The notes beneath the pieces were generated by a model. It ran no database searches and had not been told where the DNA came from. It was given only the letters and a program-made list of their open reading frames with translations. A DNA stretch of 64,000 nucleotides from Photobacterium galatheae. GTDB taxonomy: Bacteria; Pseudomonadota; Gammaproteobacteria; Enterobacterales; Vibrionaceae. The stretch is taken from NCBI RefSeq assembly GCF_000695255.1, contig NZ_JMIB01000008.1:62001-126000 (forward strand). Reading direction: 5' to 3'. The translations under genes were made by a program, and so were the position numbers. Shown here one piece after another: positions 52,345 through 61,669 of the stretch (position 1 is its first letter; the number at the start of each line of letters is the position of its first letter).

Positions 52345-52815
52345 ATGCGTAGCTCCGATAAACAAGAACGCTTAATCAAAGCATTCAAAGCCATACTCAA
52401 GGAAGAAAAATTCAGCTCTCAAGGTGAGATTGTCGACGCCTTGAAAGCGCAGGGTTTCGATAATATCAACCAATCGAAAGTGTCACGGATGCTGACAAAA
52501 TTCGGTGCGGTACGTACCCGAAATGCCAAAATGGAAATGGTGTACTGCCTGCCGGTCGAACTGGGTGTACCGACTATCAGCAGCCCGCTCAAAGAGCTGG
52601 TGATGGAAGTCGGCTATAACCATGCCATGGTGGTGATCCACACGGGTCCGGGGGCTGCTCAGGTGATTGCCCGCCTGCTGGACTCTCTGGGCCGCGCCGA
52701 GGGTATCCTGGGTGTTGTCGCGGGTGACGATACAATCTTTATTACTCCGACCCTGACGACGACCGCCGAGCAACTGTTCGACTCTGTCTGCTCACTGTTT
52801 GATTACAGCAAGTAA
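52345..52815 (+). CDS. argR: Arginine repressor
   Basis: A 156-residue hexameric repressor of arginine synthesis and co-factor in plasmid resolution. The N-terminal winged helix includes [20 protein letters not shown] and [18 protein letters not shown]; the C-terminal arginine-binding domain has [17 protein letters not shown] and [10 protein letters not shown]. The length equals E. coli ArgR (156). The start follows no strong ribosome site, though the N-terminus ([18 protein letters not shown]) is family-like. It is divergent from mdh. Confidence 0.98.
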   Translation: MRSSDKQERLIKAFKAILKEEKFSSQGEIVDALKAQGFDNINQSKVSRMLTKFGAVRTRNAKMEMVYCLPVELGVPTISSPLKELVMEVGYNHAMVVIHTGPGAAQVIARLLDSLGRAEGILGVVAGDDTIFITPTLTTTAEQLFDSVCSLFDYSK

Positions 52816-53011
52816 GTCAATCATCGCACAACGCTCTCTCTGAGAAATAGAGAGGGCGTGCATCACCTCCCCTGCCGAAAAATCTCTTCTGTCTGAGCCT
52901 CGCTCCCGAAAATAAATGGATAGTTATGCTATTTATTCAGGTGTGATGTCTCAATCTCATTACTTTTTTACAAAAAATTGTTTACATAATTTTAAATACG
53001 CGTAAATCGTT

Positions 53012-53020
53012 TGCTATTAT
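53012..53020 (+). promoter_or_regulatory. Extended -10 promoter of the TAXI-TRAP operon
   Basis: TGCTATTAT is an extended -10 element, about 90 nt upstream of the binding-protein gene, within an AT-rich stretch. TTTACA at 52981 is too far for a -35, so the TG extension probably compensates. Confidence 0.45.
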
Positions 53021-53108
53021 CTCCTTGATTTGTTTACAGCATTGCGAACTCAAAACCAGAAACACAGTTCGCGGCTGATAAGAATTAACACAACAGGAAG
53101 GGATCACA

Positions 53109-54077
53109 ATGGCCTTTACAAAACTACTCAAAGTCGGCGCATTTTCTGCGACAGTGCTGGCCTCAGGGCTGGCACAAGCTCAAGATTTTATCACCATCGG
53201 TACCGGCTCAGTGACCGGTGTTTACTATCCGACGGGTGGCGCGATCTGTAAGCTGGTCAATAACGAACGCAAAACCAATGGCATTCGTTGCTCGGTCGAA
53301 TCAACCGGTGGCTCCATTTATAACGTCAATACCATGCGTAGCGGTGAACTGGACTTCGGTGTCGTTCAATCTGACTGGCAATATCACGGCTACAACGGCA
53401 CCAGTGAATTCAAAGAGATGGGGCCGTATAAAGACATGCGCGCTGTATTCTCTCTGCATACAGAACCCTTCAACGTGATAGTCCGTACCGACGCAGGGAT
53501 TAACAATATTGAAGATCTGAAAGGAAAGCGCGTGAACATCGGTAACCCGGGTTCAGGCGACCGCGCCACCATGGAAGTCGTGATGAAAGCGATGGGCTGG
53601 ACCAAAGATGACTTCAAACTGGCCGCCGAGCTGAAGGGCTCCGAGCGTTCTCAGGCATTGTGTGATAACAAGATTGATGCCTTTGTTTACGTGGTTGGCC
53701 ATCCAAACGGTTCAATTAAAGAAGCCACAACCTCCTGTGATGCGAAGCTGGTTTCTGTGACTGGCCCAGCGATTGACAAACTGGTCGCGGATAACCCGTA
53801 TTATGCGAAATCCACTGTACCTGGGGGTATGTACCGTGGTACTGACAACGATGTTCACAGCTTTGGTGTCGCCGCAACCCTGGTCACTTCAACCAACGTC
53901 TCAGACAAAGTTGTTTACGCGCTGACCAAAGCCGTCTTCGAAAACTTCCACGTCTTTACCCGTTTACACCCAAGCTTCGCCAACCTGAAAAAAGAGGACA
54001 TGGTGAAAGCTGGTATTTCTATCCCGCTTCATCCAGGAGCAGAGAAATACTTTAAAGAAGTCGGTCTGATCAAATAA
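53109..54077 (+). CDS. TRAP transporter solute-binding protein, TAXI family
   Basis: A 322-residue periplasmic binding protein. A signal peptide (about residues 1-24, ending AQAQ) precedes DFITIGTGSVTGVYYPTGGA, the TAXI hallmark, and SGELDFGVVQSDWQ, GKRVNIGNPGSGDR and the Cys pair of SQALCDNK and TTSCDAK are typical. It would deliver an organic anion to the TRAP permease downstream. A Vibrio cholerae homologue at the equivalent place next to argR and mdh has, as I recall, been reported to bind glutamate; that would fit but needs checking. GGAAGGGA lies before the ATG. Confidence 0.93.
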   Translation: MAFTKLLKVGAFSATVLASGLAQAQDFITIGTGSVTGVYYPTGGAICKLVNNERKTNGIRCSVESTGGSIYNVNTMRSGELDFGVVQSDWQYHGYNGTSEFKEMGPYKDMRAVFSLHTEPFNVIVRTDAGINNIEDLKGKRVNIGNPGSGDRATMEVVMKAMGWTKDDFKLAAELKGSERSQALCDNKIDAFVYVVGHPNGSIKEATTSCDAKLVSVTGPAIDKLVADNPYYAKSTVPGGMYRGTDNDVHSFGVAATLVTSTNVSDKVVYALTKAVFENFHVFTRLHPSFANLKKEDMVKAGISIPLHPGAEKYFKEVGLIK

Positions 54078-54101
54078 ACAGACTAATGTTCAATTTTACA
54101 G

Positions 54102-54130
54102 GGTGCACCGTATCCGCGGTGCACCTTTTG
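54102..54130 (+). terminator. Hairpin between binding protein and permease genes
   Basis: GGTGCACCG (54102-54110) pairs exactly with CGGTGCACC (54117-54125) and is followed by TTTTG. It probably acts as a partial terminator or 3' stabiliser, giving more binding protein than permease. Confidence 0.75.
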
Positions 54131-54237
54131 TCTGTCAGTAAAAGCAAATACACCAGCAGACAAAACAAGTCTGTCTAAGATAAAGACGAAAACCTCTAAT
54201 GTTAAACTCCGGATCGCTCCTGAAATAAGGAAGTAGT

Positions 54238-56832
54238 ATGACAAAAACCGACCCGAACGATGTCCAGGACATGGTGGCACAGGCGGATACCGGCGCACGT
54301 AACCCCGAGGGGTTACAGGGACGAATCATATGGGTAGTGGCCCTGTGCTGGTCACTGTTCCAGCTTTGGTATGCATCTCCACTCCCTTTTATCACTGATA
54401 TTGGCAAATTTAACAGTACCGAAGCGCGCGCGATTCATCTGGCCTTTGCAATTTTTCTCGCTTTTACTGCTTTTCCGGCCCTCAAAAGCTCCCCCAGAGA
54501 CAAAATTCCGCTGCAAGACTGGGTATTAGCTCTGCTTGCCAGCTTTGCAGCCAGTTACCTCCTTTTATTCTATGAAGCCTTATCCAGCCGTGCCGGGGCA
54601 CCGACCACCTTAGATGTGGTGACGTCCGTCATCGGTATGCTGCTCTTACTGGAAGCTACACGTCGGGCCCTGGGGCCGCCTTTGATGATCGTCGCCTCCG
54701 TTTTTCTGCTGTACACCTTTGCCGGCCCGTATATGCCGGATGTTATTGCCCATAAAGGTGCAAGCCTCAACAAGGCCATGTCGCACCTGTGGCTGACGAC
54801 GGAAGGTGTATTCGGGGTCGCACTGGGTGTCTCAACCGCTTTCGTCTTCCTGTTTGTTTTGTTTGGCGCCATGCTGGAACGCGCGGGGGCCGGTGCCTAC
54901 TTCATCAAAGTCGCTTTTTCATTGCTCGGTCACATGCGGGGAGGCCCGGCCAAAGCGGCCGTCGTTGCGTCCGGTTTATCCGGACTGGTTTCCGGTTCAT
55001 CCATTGCGAACGTCGTCACCACCGGCACATTCACAATTCCCCTGATGAAACGCGTGGGCTTTCCTGGCTACAAAGCCGGTGCTGTTGAAGTGGCTGCATC
55101 GACGAACGGACAGCTGACCCCCCCCATCATGGGAGCCGCTGCATTCCTGATGGTGGAATATGTCGGCGTCTCTTATGTTGAGGTCATCAAAGCTGCCATT
55201 CTGCCAGCGCTGATCTCTTATATTGCGCTGCTTTACATCGTTCATCTCGAAGCCTGTAAAGCCGGAATGACCGGCCTGCCACGCCGCTATCAACCGACGC
55301 TGGCACAAAAGCTCCTCTCATTTACCGGAACCATTGCCGGTCTGATTGTCCTCAGTGCGCTCGTCTATTACGGCATTGGCTGGACAAAAGATGTGTTCGG
55401 AGCCGCTGCGACGCCCCTCATTGCCGTCGCCATTCTGATCGCTTACGTCGCACTGATCCGGCTAGCTGCGAATTACCAGGATCATTTACTGGAAGATCCT
55501 GATCAGGCGCTAACCGAAGTGCCAGATCCAGGCCCGACGGTAAAATCTGGTCTCTACTTCCTGCTCCCGATTGTGGTGCTGGTCTGGTGTCTGACCGTAG
55601 AACGTTTTTCACCCGGCTTGTCAGCCTTCTGGGCTACCGTCTTCATGATTTTCATTCTACTGACCCAGCGTCCATTACTGGCAATCTTCACCAAGGAGCA
55701 ATCTTTGGCAAACGCGGCCCAGCAAGGCTGGCATGACCTGCTGGAAAGTCTGGTAGCCGGCGGCCGGAATATGATCGGAATCGGCGTCGCGACAGCCGCA
55801 GCCGGGATCATTGTCGGGGTGGTCACCCTGACCGGTATTGGGCTGGTGATGACAGACTTTGTGGAGTTCATTTCGGGCGGGAACATCATGCTGATGCTGG
55901 TGTTTACCGCTGTGATCAGTCTGATCCTCGGTATGGGCTTACCGACCACGGCAAACTACATCGTCGTCTCCACCCTGATGGCACCGGTCATCGTCACCCT
56001 GGGGGCAGAGAATGGTCTGATTATCCCGCTACTGGCGGTGCACTTATTTGTGTTCTACTTCGGAATTTTGGCAGATGACACGCCCCCCGTCGGCCTGGCC
56101 GCCTTTGCCGCTGCTGCGATTGCCAAAAGTGATCCCATCCGAACCGGGATTCAGGGCTTTACCTACGATATCCGGACTGCCATTCTGCCGTTCATGTTCA
56201 TCTTCAACACCCAACTGTTACTGATGGACATTGATACCTGGTGGCACTTGTTGCTGACGATCCTTTCAGCGGTGATTGCCATGCTGACCTTCTCGGCAGC
56301 AACACAGGGATGGTGGTTTACCAAAGTGAAATGGTGGGAAACCGTTGCACTCTTGCTGATCACTTTCTCTCTGTTCCGTCCGGGCTTCTGGTGGGACATG
56401 ATCTACTCGCCCAAGCATGAAATGCCGGGCACCCTGATTGTAGATGCCGCAGATAAACTGGCTGTTGGCGAACCACTGGAAGTACAGGCGAGGGGTCTGG
56501 ATCTGCTGGGTGACGAAGTCACCAAACATGTCCTGTTGCCTTTTGATGAGAACGCAGTTGATCCGAATGCGAAGATCGCATCGACCGGCCTGATGCTCAA
56601 ACAGGATGGTGAGAAGATGATCGTCGAACTGGTCGAATTTGGCAGCCCGGCTGAACAGGCAGGCATCGACTTCGGTTGGGAGATTGTCACCGTCAGCCTG
56701 CCGGCAGCCCGGCCCATGAAAGAATGGGTGTTTGTACCGACACTGGCACTGCTGGTGTTACTGGGCTGGAACCAGCGACGCAAGGCAAAACTTGAAACAA
56801 CTCACAAAGGTGAGCCAACCAAAAGTGTCTGA
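54238..56832 (+). CDS. TRAP transporter fused permease with DUF3394 tail
   Basis: An 864-residue fusion of the small (DctQ) and large (DctM) TRAP membrane subunits, as usual in TAXI systems. Four helices occupy about residues 20-150, then the large subunit includes GGPAKAAVVASGLSGLVSGS, STNGQLTPPIMGAAAFLMVE and MGLPTTANYIVVSTLMAPVI. A C-terminal region of about 200 residues (from GWWFTKVKWWET) is the DUF3394 domain, with a PDZ-like VELVEFGSPAEQAGIDFGWE segment and a last helix. It couples substrate import to an ion gradient, probably sodium. It lies 160 nt after the binding-protein gene and 81 nt before a universal stress protein gene. Confidence 0.94.
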   Translation: MTKTDPNDVQDMVAQADTGARNPEGLQGRIIWVVALCWSLFQLWYASPLPFITDIGKFNSTEARAIHLAFAIFLAFTAFPALKSSPRDKIPLQDWVLALLASFAASYLLLFYEALSSRAGAPTTLDVVTSVIGMLLLLEATRRALGPPLMIVASVFLLYTFAGPYMPDVIAHKGASLNKAMSHLWLTTEGVFGVALGVSTAFVFLFVLFGAMLERAGAGAYFIKVAFSLLGHMRGGPAKAAVVASGLSGLVSGSSIANVVTTGTFTIPLMKRVGFPGYKAGAVEVAASTNGQLTPPIMGAAAFLMVEYVGVSYVEVIKAAILPALISYIALLYIVHLEACKAGMTGLPRRYQPTLAQKLLSFTGTIAGLIVLSALVYYGIGWTKDVFGAAATPLIAVAILIAYVALIRLAANYQDHLLEDPDQALTEVPDPGPTVKSGLYFLLPIVVLVWCLTVERFSPGLSAFWATVFMIFILLTQRPLLAIFTKEQSLANAAQQGWHDLLESLVAGGRNMIGIGVATAAAGIIVGVVTLTGIGLVMTDFVEFISGGNIMLMLVFTAVISLILGMGLPTTANYIVVSTLMAPVIVTLGAENGLIIPLLAVHLFVFYFGILADDTPPVGLAAFAAAAIAKSDPIRTGIQGFTYDIRTAILPFMFIFNTQLLLMDIDTWWHLLLTILSAVIAMLTFSAATQGWWFTKVKWWETVALLLITFSLFRPGFWWDMIYSPKHEMPGTLIVDAADKLAVGEPLEVQARGLDLLGDEVTKHVLLPFDENAVDPNAKIASTGLMLKQDGEKMIVELVEFGSPAEQAGIDFGWEIVTVSLPAARPMKEWVFVPTLALLVLLGWNQRRKAKLETTHKGEPTKSV

Positions 56833-56866
56833 CCGGGCTACACTCTAGTCAGACCCAGTCACCTTT

Positions 56867-56892
56867 ACCCACGGGCATCTCGGCCCGTGGGT
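56867..56892 (+). terminator. Hairpin between TRAP permease and universal stress protein genes
   Basis: ACCCACGGGC (56867-56876) pairs exactly with GCCCGTGGGT (56883-56892) around a 6-nt loop. The tail is GTCTG, so it may be a processing or attenuation hairpin rather than a full terminator. Confidence 0.5.
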
Positions 56893-56913
56893 GTCTGACA
56901 CGAAGAGGATGCC

Positions 56914-57348
56914 ATGTATCAACACATTCTGGTGCCAGTCGATCTCAACGAAGAAGGGTTCTGCCACAAAGCCGTCGAACTGGCCGTCTGGCACGCCCGT
57001 CAGTCCGGGGCCATGATTCATTTACTCAACGTCCTGCCCGGGATCCATATGGCGATCGTCTCCAGCTATTTTCCCAAAGATGCTGCCCGAAAAATCATGC
57101 AGGAGACTCAACAGTCTCTGAAACAGTTCGCGGCAAAACATATTCCGAGCGACGTCCAGCACACAGAAACGGTCTCTGAGGGGAAACCCTGGACCACCAT
57201 TGTCGACCATGCGCATCAAGTCAAAGCCGATCTCATCATTCTGCCCAGCCATCAGCGCTCAGGCGTCGATAAGCTGATGCTGGGCTCTGTCGCTGCCAAA
57301 GTTGTCGAGAATGCTCCCGGCCATATTTTGGTGCTGAAACCGGACTGA
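56914..57348 (+). CDS. Universal stress protein (UspA family)
   Basis: A 144-residue single-domain universal stress protein. It begins MYQHILVPVDLNEEGFCHKA and ends with the nucleotide-binding pattern SGVDKLMLGSVAAKVVENAP plus GHILVL, so ATP binding is likely. Genes of this type often follow TAXI-TRAP transporter genes and are thought to regulate them; that is family knowledge, not visible here. AGAGGATG lies before the ATG. Its stop abuts the stop of the convergent ubiX. Confidence 0.93.
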   Translation: MYQHILVPVDLNEEGFCHKAVELAVWHARQSGAMIHLLNVLPGIHMAIVSSYFPKDAARKIMQETQQSLKQFAAKHIPSDVQHTETVSEGKPWTTIVDHAHQVKADLIILPSHQRSGVDKLMLGSVAAKVVENAPGHILVLKPD

Positions 57349-57969
57349 TCAAGTGCGGTGATCATACCCCCAACGCGGCACAAGTCCTTGCTCAACGCCA
57401 AGATGATCCAATATCCGCGCCACCATAAAGTCGACCAGATCTTCGATAGATGTCGGCTGATGATAAAAACCGGGGGCTGCCGGCATGATGGTTGCGCCCA
57501 GATTCGAGAGCTTGAGCATATTTTCCAGGTGCAGGGAAGAAAATGGGGTTTCCCGGACGACCATGAGCAACTGGCCGCGTTCTTTCAGCACCACATCGGC
57601 GGCGCGTTCCAGCAGATTGTCCGACATACCGTGAGCCACAGAAGCCAGCGTCCCGGCAGAGCACGGACAAACCACCATTTTCTTGGGTGCCGCCGAACCT
57701 GAAGCCACCGGAGAAAACCAGTCTTCTTTGCCGCACACCACCAGCTTATCCCCCTGATAATGAAGATGTTCCGCCAGAGCCGCCTGCGCAGCTTCCGGCC
57801 CCGCCGGGAGTTTCAGACCATGCTCAGTCGCCAGAACGACCCGGGCTGCCGAGGAAATCAGCAAATACACCTGATAATCCGCCGCCAGCAGACATTCGAG
57901 CAAACGCAGGCCATACGGGGCACCGGATGCCCCGGTCCATGCAAGCGTGATCCGCTTATCCTGCTGCAT
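57349..57969 (-). CDS. ubiX: Flavin prenyltransferase UbiX
   Basis: A 206-residue enzyme that prenylates FMN to make the cofactor of the UbiD decarboxylase in ubiquinone synthesis. [20 protein letters not shown] is the FMN phosphate loop; [21 protein letters not shown] and [18 protein letters not shown] are further conserved segments. GGGAGG lies before the ATG. Its start lies inside the end of mpl (14-base overlap), so the two are cotranscribed. Confidence 0.96.
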   Translation of the reverse strand: MQQDKRITLAWTGASGAPYGLRLLECLLAADYQVYLLISSAARVVLATEHGLKLPAGPEAAQAALAEHLHYQGDKLVVCGKEDWFSPVASGSAAPKKMVVCPCSAGTLASVAHGMSDNLLERAADVVLKERGQLLMVVRETPFSSLHLENMLKLSNLGATIMPAAPGFYHQPTSIEDLVDFMVARILDHLGVEQGLVPRWGYDHRT

Positions 57970-59323
57970 TAAGACCTCCCAGAGCGCTCAGCAATTTGTC
58001 GTGAATCCCACCAAAACCACCGTTACTCATCACCAGAATGTTATCGCCAGGGCGAGCCGCAGCGACAATCTGTTTTACCAGTGTGTCGATGTCATCTTCA
58101 CAAACAGTCGGCTGCGTGCAGAGATCTGCGATGTCCTGCACCGACCAGGGGATCGAATTCGGCTGAAACAGGAAGACTTCATCTGCCGCTGCCAGCGCCG
58201 GAGCCAGATCCGCTTTATGGACGCCCAGCTTCATCGTGTTCGAACGCGGCTCCAGTACGGCCAGAATGCGCGAATTCCCCACTTTGGCCCGGAGTCCGCC
58301 CAGCGTCAGTTCAACCGCAGTTGGATGATGCGCAAAATCATCGTAAACCTTCACGCCATGCTGCTCGCCTTTCAGCTCTAAGCGACGCTTGGTATTGACG
58401 AAACGCGCCAGTGCCTCACAGGCCAGTTCCGGGGTCACACCGACATGACGAGCCGCCGCAATTGCCATCAGGGCATTACTGACATTATGATCACCGACCA
58501 GATCCCAACGAACTGTTCCGACAACGCAGCCTTCAAACAGCACTTCAAACTCGCTGCCGTCATCGGTGGCTTTCCGTGCCTGCCAGTCACCGTCTTCACC
58601 GCTGTATTCCAGTTCACTCCAGCAGCCCATCGCCAGCGTTTCATCAATTGCAGTTACTCCTTTCGGTGCCAGAATTTTTCCTTCGCCCGGCACGGTTCGG
58701 ACTAAATGATGAAACTGGCGCTGAATTGCGGCCAGATCCGAAAATATATCTGCGTGATCGAACTCCAGATTATTCATAATCAGCGTTCGTGGTCGATAAT
58801 GAACAAACTTAGAACGCTTATCGAAAAAAGCACTATCGTATTCGTCCGCTTCAACGACGAAAAAGCAACTTTCGCCTAACCGCGCGGAAATGCCAAAGTT
58901 TCCAAGCACACCGCCCACCAGAAAACCGGGCTGATAACCACAATCTTCGAGGATCCAAGCCAGCATACTGGCGGTCGTTGTCTTCCCATGAGTCCCGGAA
59001 ACTGCCAGCACCCAGCGGTCATGTAACAAAAATTCCTGCAGCCACTGCGGACCTGAGGTATAGCGCAGGTTTTTATTCAGGACATATTCCACACAAGGAT
59101 TTCCCCGACTCATGGCGTTACCAATCACCACCAAATCCGGTGCCGGGTCTAACTGCGCCGGGTCATAACCCTGAATAATTTCAATCCCTTGTGATTCGAG
59201 CATGGTGCTCATTGGGGGATATACATTGGCATCACTACCGGTCACTTTATGGCCAAGCTGCTTCGCCAGCATGGCGGCACCGCCCATAAAAGTACCGCAA
59301 ATTCCGAGAATATGGATATGCAT
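57956..59323 (-). CDS. mpl: UDP-N-acetylmuramate:L-alanyl-gamma-D-glutamyl-meso-diaminopimelate ligase
   Basis: A 455-residue Mur-ligase-family enzyme that recycles the murein tripeptide onto UDP-MurNAc. [20 protein letters not shown] opens the Rossmann-like domain; the ATP loop is [13 protein letters not shown], followed by [19 protein letters not shown] and [16 protein letters not shown]. The length matches E. coli Mpl (457) when started at 59323; the frame is open 32 codons further. It is divergent from fbp, as in E. coli. Confidence 0.97.
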   Translation of the reverse strand: MHIHILGICGTFMGGAAMLAKQLGHKVTGSDANVYPPMSTMLESQGIEIIQGYDPAQLDPAPDLVVIGNAMSRGNPCVEYVLNKNLRYTSGPQWLQEFLLHDRWVLAVSGTHGKTTTASMLAWILEDCGYQPGFLVGGVLGNFGISARLGESCFFVVEADEYDSAFFDKRSKFVHYRPRTLIMNNLEFDHADIFSDLAAIQRQFHHLVRTVPGEGKILAPKGVTAIDETLAMGCWSELEYSGEDGDWQARKATDDGSEFEVLFEGCVVGTVRWDLVGDHNVSNALMAIAAARHVGVTPELACEALARFVNTKRRLELKGEQHGVKVYDDFAHHPTAVELTLGGLRAKVGNSRILAVLEPRSNTMKLGVHKADLAPALAAADEVFLFQPNSIPWSVQDIADLCTQPTVCEDDIDTLVKQIVAAARPGDNILVMSNGGFGGIHDKLLSALGGLNAAG

Positions 59324-59517
59324 AACTGTCGGCTCACAAACAAAAAATAGGTCACGACCACGCTTCAGTGTTACTTCGTTACCATAAAAAAGATCTTTAT
59401 ATACAATTGCATCAAACAATAACTGGCCAGTGGCCTGGGGTACAGTTCAATTGTCCGAAAAGAGGCATTGTACCCGACATTTCTTACCCCCATGACAACA
59501 CGATGCAAGGATTGTAT

Positions 59518-60534
59518 ATGTCCGATATTAGAACCCTTGGCGAGTTCATTGTCGAGAATCAGCACGACTTCCCCCATGCCAGCGGTGAACTCTCTTCCCT
59601 GTTGGGTTCCATTAAACTGGCGGCCAAAATCGTTAACCGTGAAATCAATAAAGCAGGCCTGGTTGATATTACCGGCGACGTTGGCAGCGAGAATGTTCAG
59701 GGTGAAGCCCAGAAAAAACTGGATGTGTATGCCAACGATAAATTCAAGGCAGCACTTGAGGCCCGCGGTCAGGTCTGCGGCGTGGCCAGCGAGGAAGAAG
59801 ACGAACTGGTTGTCTTCAATAAAGAGCTGAACCGTGAAGCGAAATACGTCGTTTTAATGGACCCACTGGATGGTTCTTCGAACATTGACGTAAACGTTTC
59901 CGTCGGCACAATCTTCTCGATTTACCGTCGCGTTTCCCCAGTGGGCGGCCCGGCAGAAATTGAAGATTTCCTGCAACCGGGTCACAAGCAGGTCGCTGCT
60001 GGCTACATCATTTATGGTTCTTCCACCATGCTGGTATACACCACCGGCAACGGCGTGCACGGCTTCACATACGACCCGTCTCTGGGTGTATTCTGTTTGT
60101 CACACGAGAACATGAGTATTCCGGAAGACGGCCGAATTTACTCGATCAACGAAGGAAACTACATCCGTTTTCCACTGGGCGTGAAAAAGTACATCAAGTA
60201 CTGCCAGGAGAATGTGCCCGAGGATGATCGTCCGTACACCTCCCGCTACATTGGCTCTCTGGTCGCAGATTTCCATCGGAACCTGCTCAAAGGTGGCATT
60301 TACCTCTACCCAAGCACAGCGACACACCCGAACGGCAAGCTGCGCCTGCTGTATGAGTGCAACCCGATGGCCTTTCTGATTGAACAGGCCGGTGGGGTGG
60401 CTTCTGATGGCCAGCATCGGATTATGGATATCAAACCGACTGAACTACACCAGCGCGTGCCATTCTTTGTCGGTTCAACCAAGATGGTTCATAAAGTGGA
60501 AAGCTTCCTGAAAGAATTCCCGGACGCCGAATAA
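59518..60534 (+). CDS. fbp: Fructose-1,6-bisphosphatase class 1
   Basis: A 338-residue gluconeogenic enzyme that hydrolyses fructose-1,6-bisphosphate. The metal-binding [20 protein letters not shown] and the substrate segment [20 protein letters not shown] are diagnostic. The start at 59518 ([15 protein letters not shown]) follows AAGGA and fits E. coli Fbp (332). An in-frame ATG at 59368 overlaps the mpl promoter region and would add 50 unrelated residues. It ends in a terminator. Confidence 0.98.
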   Translation: MSDIRTLGEFIVENQHDFPHASGELSSLLGSIKLAAKIVNREINKAGLVDITGDVGSENVQGEAQKKLDVYANDKFKAALEARGQVCGVASEEEDELVVFNKELNREAKYVVLMDPLDGSSNIDVNVSVGTIFSIYRRVSPVGGPAEIEDFLQPGHKQVAAGYIIYGSSTMLVYTTGNGVHGFTYDPSLGVFCLSHENMSIPEDGRIYSINEGNYIRFPLGVKKYIKYCQENVPEDDRPYTSRYIGSLVADFHRNLLKGGIYLYPSTATHPNGKLRLLYECNPMAFLIEQAGGVASDGQHRIMDIKPTELHQRVPFFVGSTKMVHKVESFLKEFPDAE

Positions 60535-60543
60535 ACACACCTG

Positions 60544-60572
60544 TGCCCGGCTCCTCGGCCGGGCATTCTTTC
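60544..60572 (+). terminator. Terminator of fbp
   Basis: TGCCCGGC and GCCGGGCA form a perfect 8-bp stem around TCCTCG, followed by TTCTTTCCT, 9 nt after the stop. Confidence 0.85.
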
Positions 60573-60625
60573 CTGCTAACCCTCCCGCAAACTCCCGAAA
60601 CGTCTTACGTGAAATATCTTAGAAG

Positions 60626-60654
60626 CTGTTTTTTTCACAGCGAGTCGTTATAAT
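60626..60654 (+). promoter_or_regulatory. ppa promoter
   Basis: A perfect -10 TATAAT (60649-60654) has a weak -35 (CTGTTT, 60626-60631) at 17 bases. The mRNA would start about 35 nt before ppa. Confidence 0.6.
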
Positions 60655-60696
60655 TCCCGGCGATAAAATCATCTGAAAACTATCAAGGAATTCATC

Positions 60697-61227
60697 ATGA
60701 GCCTGAACAACGTCCCTGCAGGTAAAGAACTGCCAGAAGACATCTACGTTGTCATCGAAATCCCAGCAAACGCGGATCCAATCAAATACGAAGTCGACAA
60801 AGACTCTGGTGCGGTATTCGTAGACCGTTTCATGTCTGCACCGATGTTCTACCCATGTAACTACGGTTACGTGAACCACACGCTGTCTCTGGACGGTGAC
60901 CCAGTTGACGTACTGGTTCCGACCCCTTACCCGCTGCTGCCAGGCTCTGTGATCCGCTGCCGTCCGGTTGGTGTTCTGAAGATGACTGACGAATCTGGCG
61001 AAGATGCGAAAGTTGTTGCGGTTCCTCACAGCAAACTGACCAAAGAATACGATCACATCAAAGATGTGAACGATCTGCCTGAGCTGCTGAAAGCACAAAT
61101 CACGCACTTCTTCGAGCGCTACAAAGAGCTGGAATCTGGCAAGTGGGTGAAAGTTGAAGGCTGGGCCGACGTTGAAGCGGCAAAAGCTGAAATCCTGGCA
61201 TCTTACGAGCGCGCTCAGGAAAAATAA
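60697..61227 (+). CDS. ppa: Inorganic pyrophosphatase
   Basis: A 176-residue family I pyrophosphatase, the same length as the E. coli enzyme. The metal-binding [20 protein letters not shown] motif is intact. It removes the pyrophosphate released by biosynthetic reactions. AAGGAA lies before the ATG, and codon bias is strong, as for an abundant protein. It stands alone between its promoter and a strong terminator. Confidence 0.99.
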   Translation: MSLNNVPAGKELPEDIYVVIEIPANADPIKYEVDKDSGAVFVDRFMSAPMFYPCNYGYVNHTLSLDGDPVDVLVPTPYPLLPGSVIRCRPVGVLKMTDESGEDAKVVAVPHSKLTKEYDHIKDVNDLPELLKAQITHFFERYKELESGKWVKVEGWADVEAAKAEILASYERAQEK

Positions 61228-61248
61228 TTCCCGTGTTCGAAAGTCCAT

Positions 61249-61276
61249 AAAAAAACGCTCCTCCGGGAGCGTTTTT
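61249..61276 (+). terminator. Terminator of ppa
   Basis: AAAAAACGCTCC and GGAGCGTTTTTT form a near-perfect stem around TCCG, 22 nt after ppa. It also borders the convergent ytfP and can act in both directions. Confidence 0.92.
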
Positions 61277-61281
61277 TGTGA

Positions 61282-61650
61282 CTAACGATTCTGCTGTTCA
61301 GCCCACACTACCCAGTCGCCTTCCGGGATGAGTGGCGATCGGCCAAGCGGTTGCAAATACAGATAGATCCAGGCCTCACCATAGGGTGTCAGAACTCGCT
61401 CACGACAGTACTCTTCTCCCAGCCCTTCAAGCATATCCAATTCACGAAAAGTCTTCGCATCCACATCATAGACTTCGCCATGAACAACGACATCAGCCGT
61501 TTCCTGCCGCAGTGCAGCCGGATAAGGCCCAAGATCATACATGGCGAAACCGGGTAACTGGCAGGTGCCACGATACACAGCCGTCTCCATCAGACCATGA
61601 TTCGACTGATACTGACGGAGACTGCCATAAACAAACACCCGCGTGTACAC
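61282..61650 (-). CDS. ytfP: Gamma-glutamylcyclotransferase-like protein YtfP
   Basis: A 122-residue AIG2/GGCT-fold protein. RVFVYGSLRQYQSNHGLM carries the YGSLR substrate loop, YDLGPYPAALRQ and VHGEVYDVDAKTFRELD follow, and the Glu of LGEEYCRE may be catalytic. The real substrate of YtfP is not known. I favour the GTG at 61650, with AAGGA 9 nt upstream; a TTG at 61656 is an alternative. It lies 19 nt after tamB on the same strand, the usual tamA-tamB-ytfP order. Confidence 0.9.
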   Translation of the reverse strand: MYTRVFVYGSLRQYQSNHGLMETAVYRGTCQLPGFAMYDLGPYPAALRQETADVVVHGEVYDVDAKTFRELDMLEGLGEEYCRERVLTPYGEAWIYLYLQPLGRSPLIPEGDWVVWAEQQNR

Positions 61651-61669
61651 GTCCAAACATCCTTCCTGA

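Noticed and set aside
52831-52859. Stem ACGCTCTCTCT...AGAGAGGGCGT after argR as a terminator
   Set aside because: The stem is imperfect and no T-tract follows (GCATCACC), so it was not listed as a terminator.
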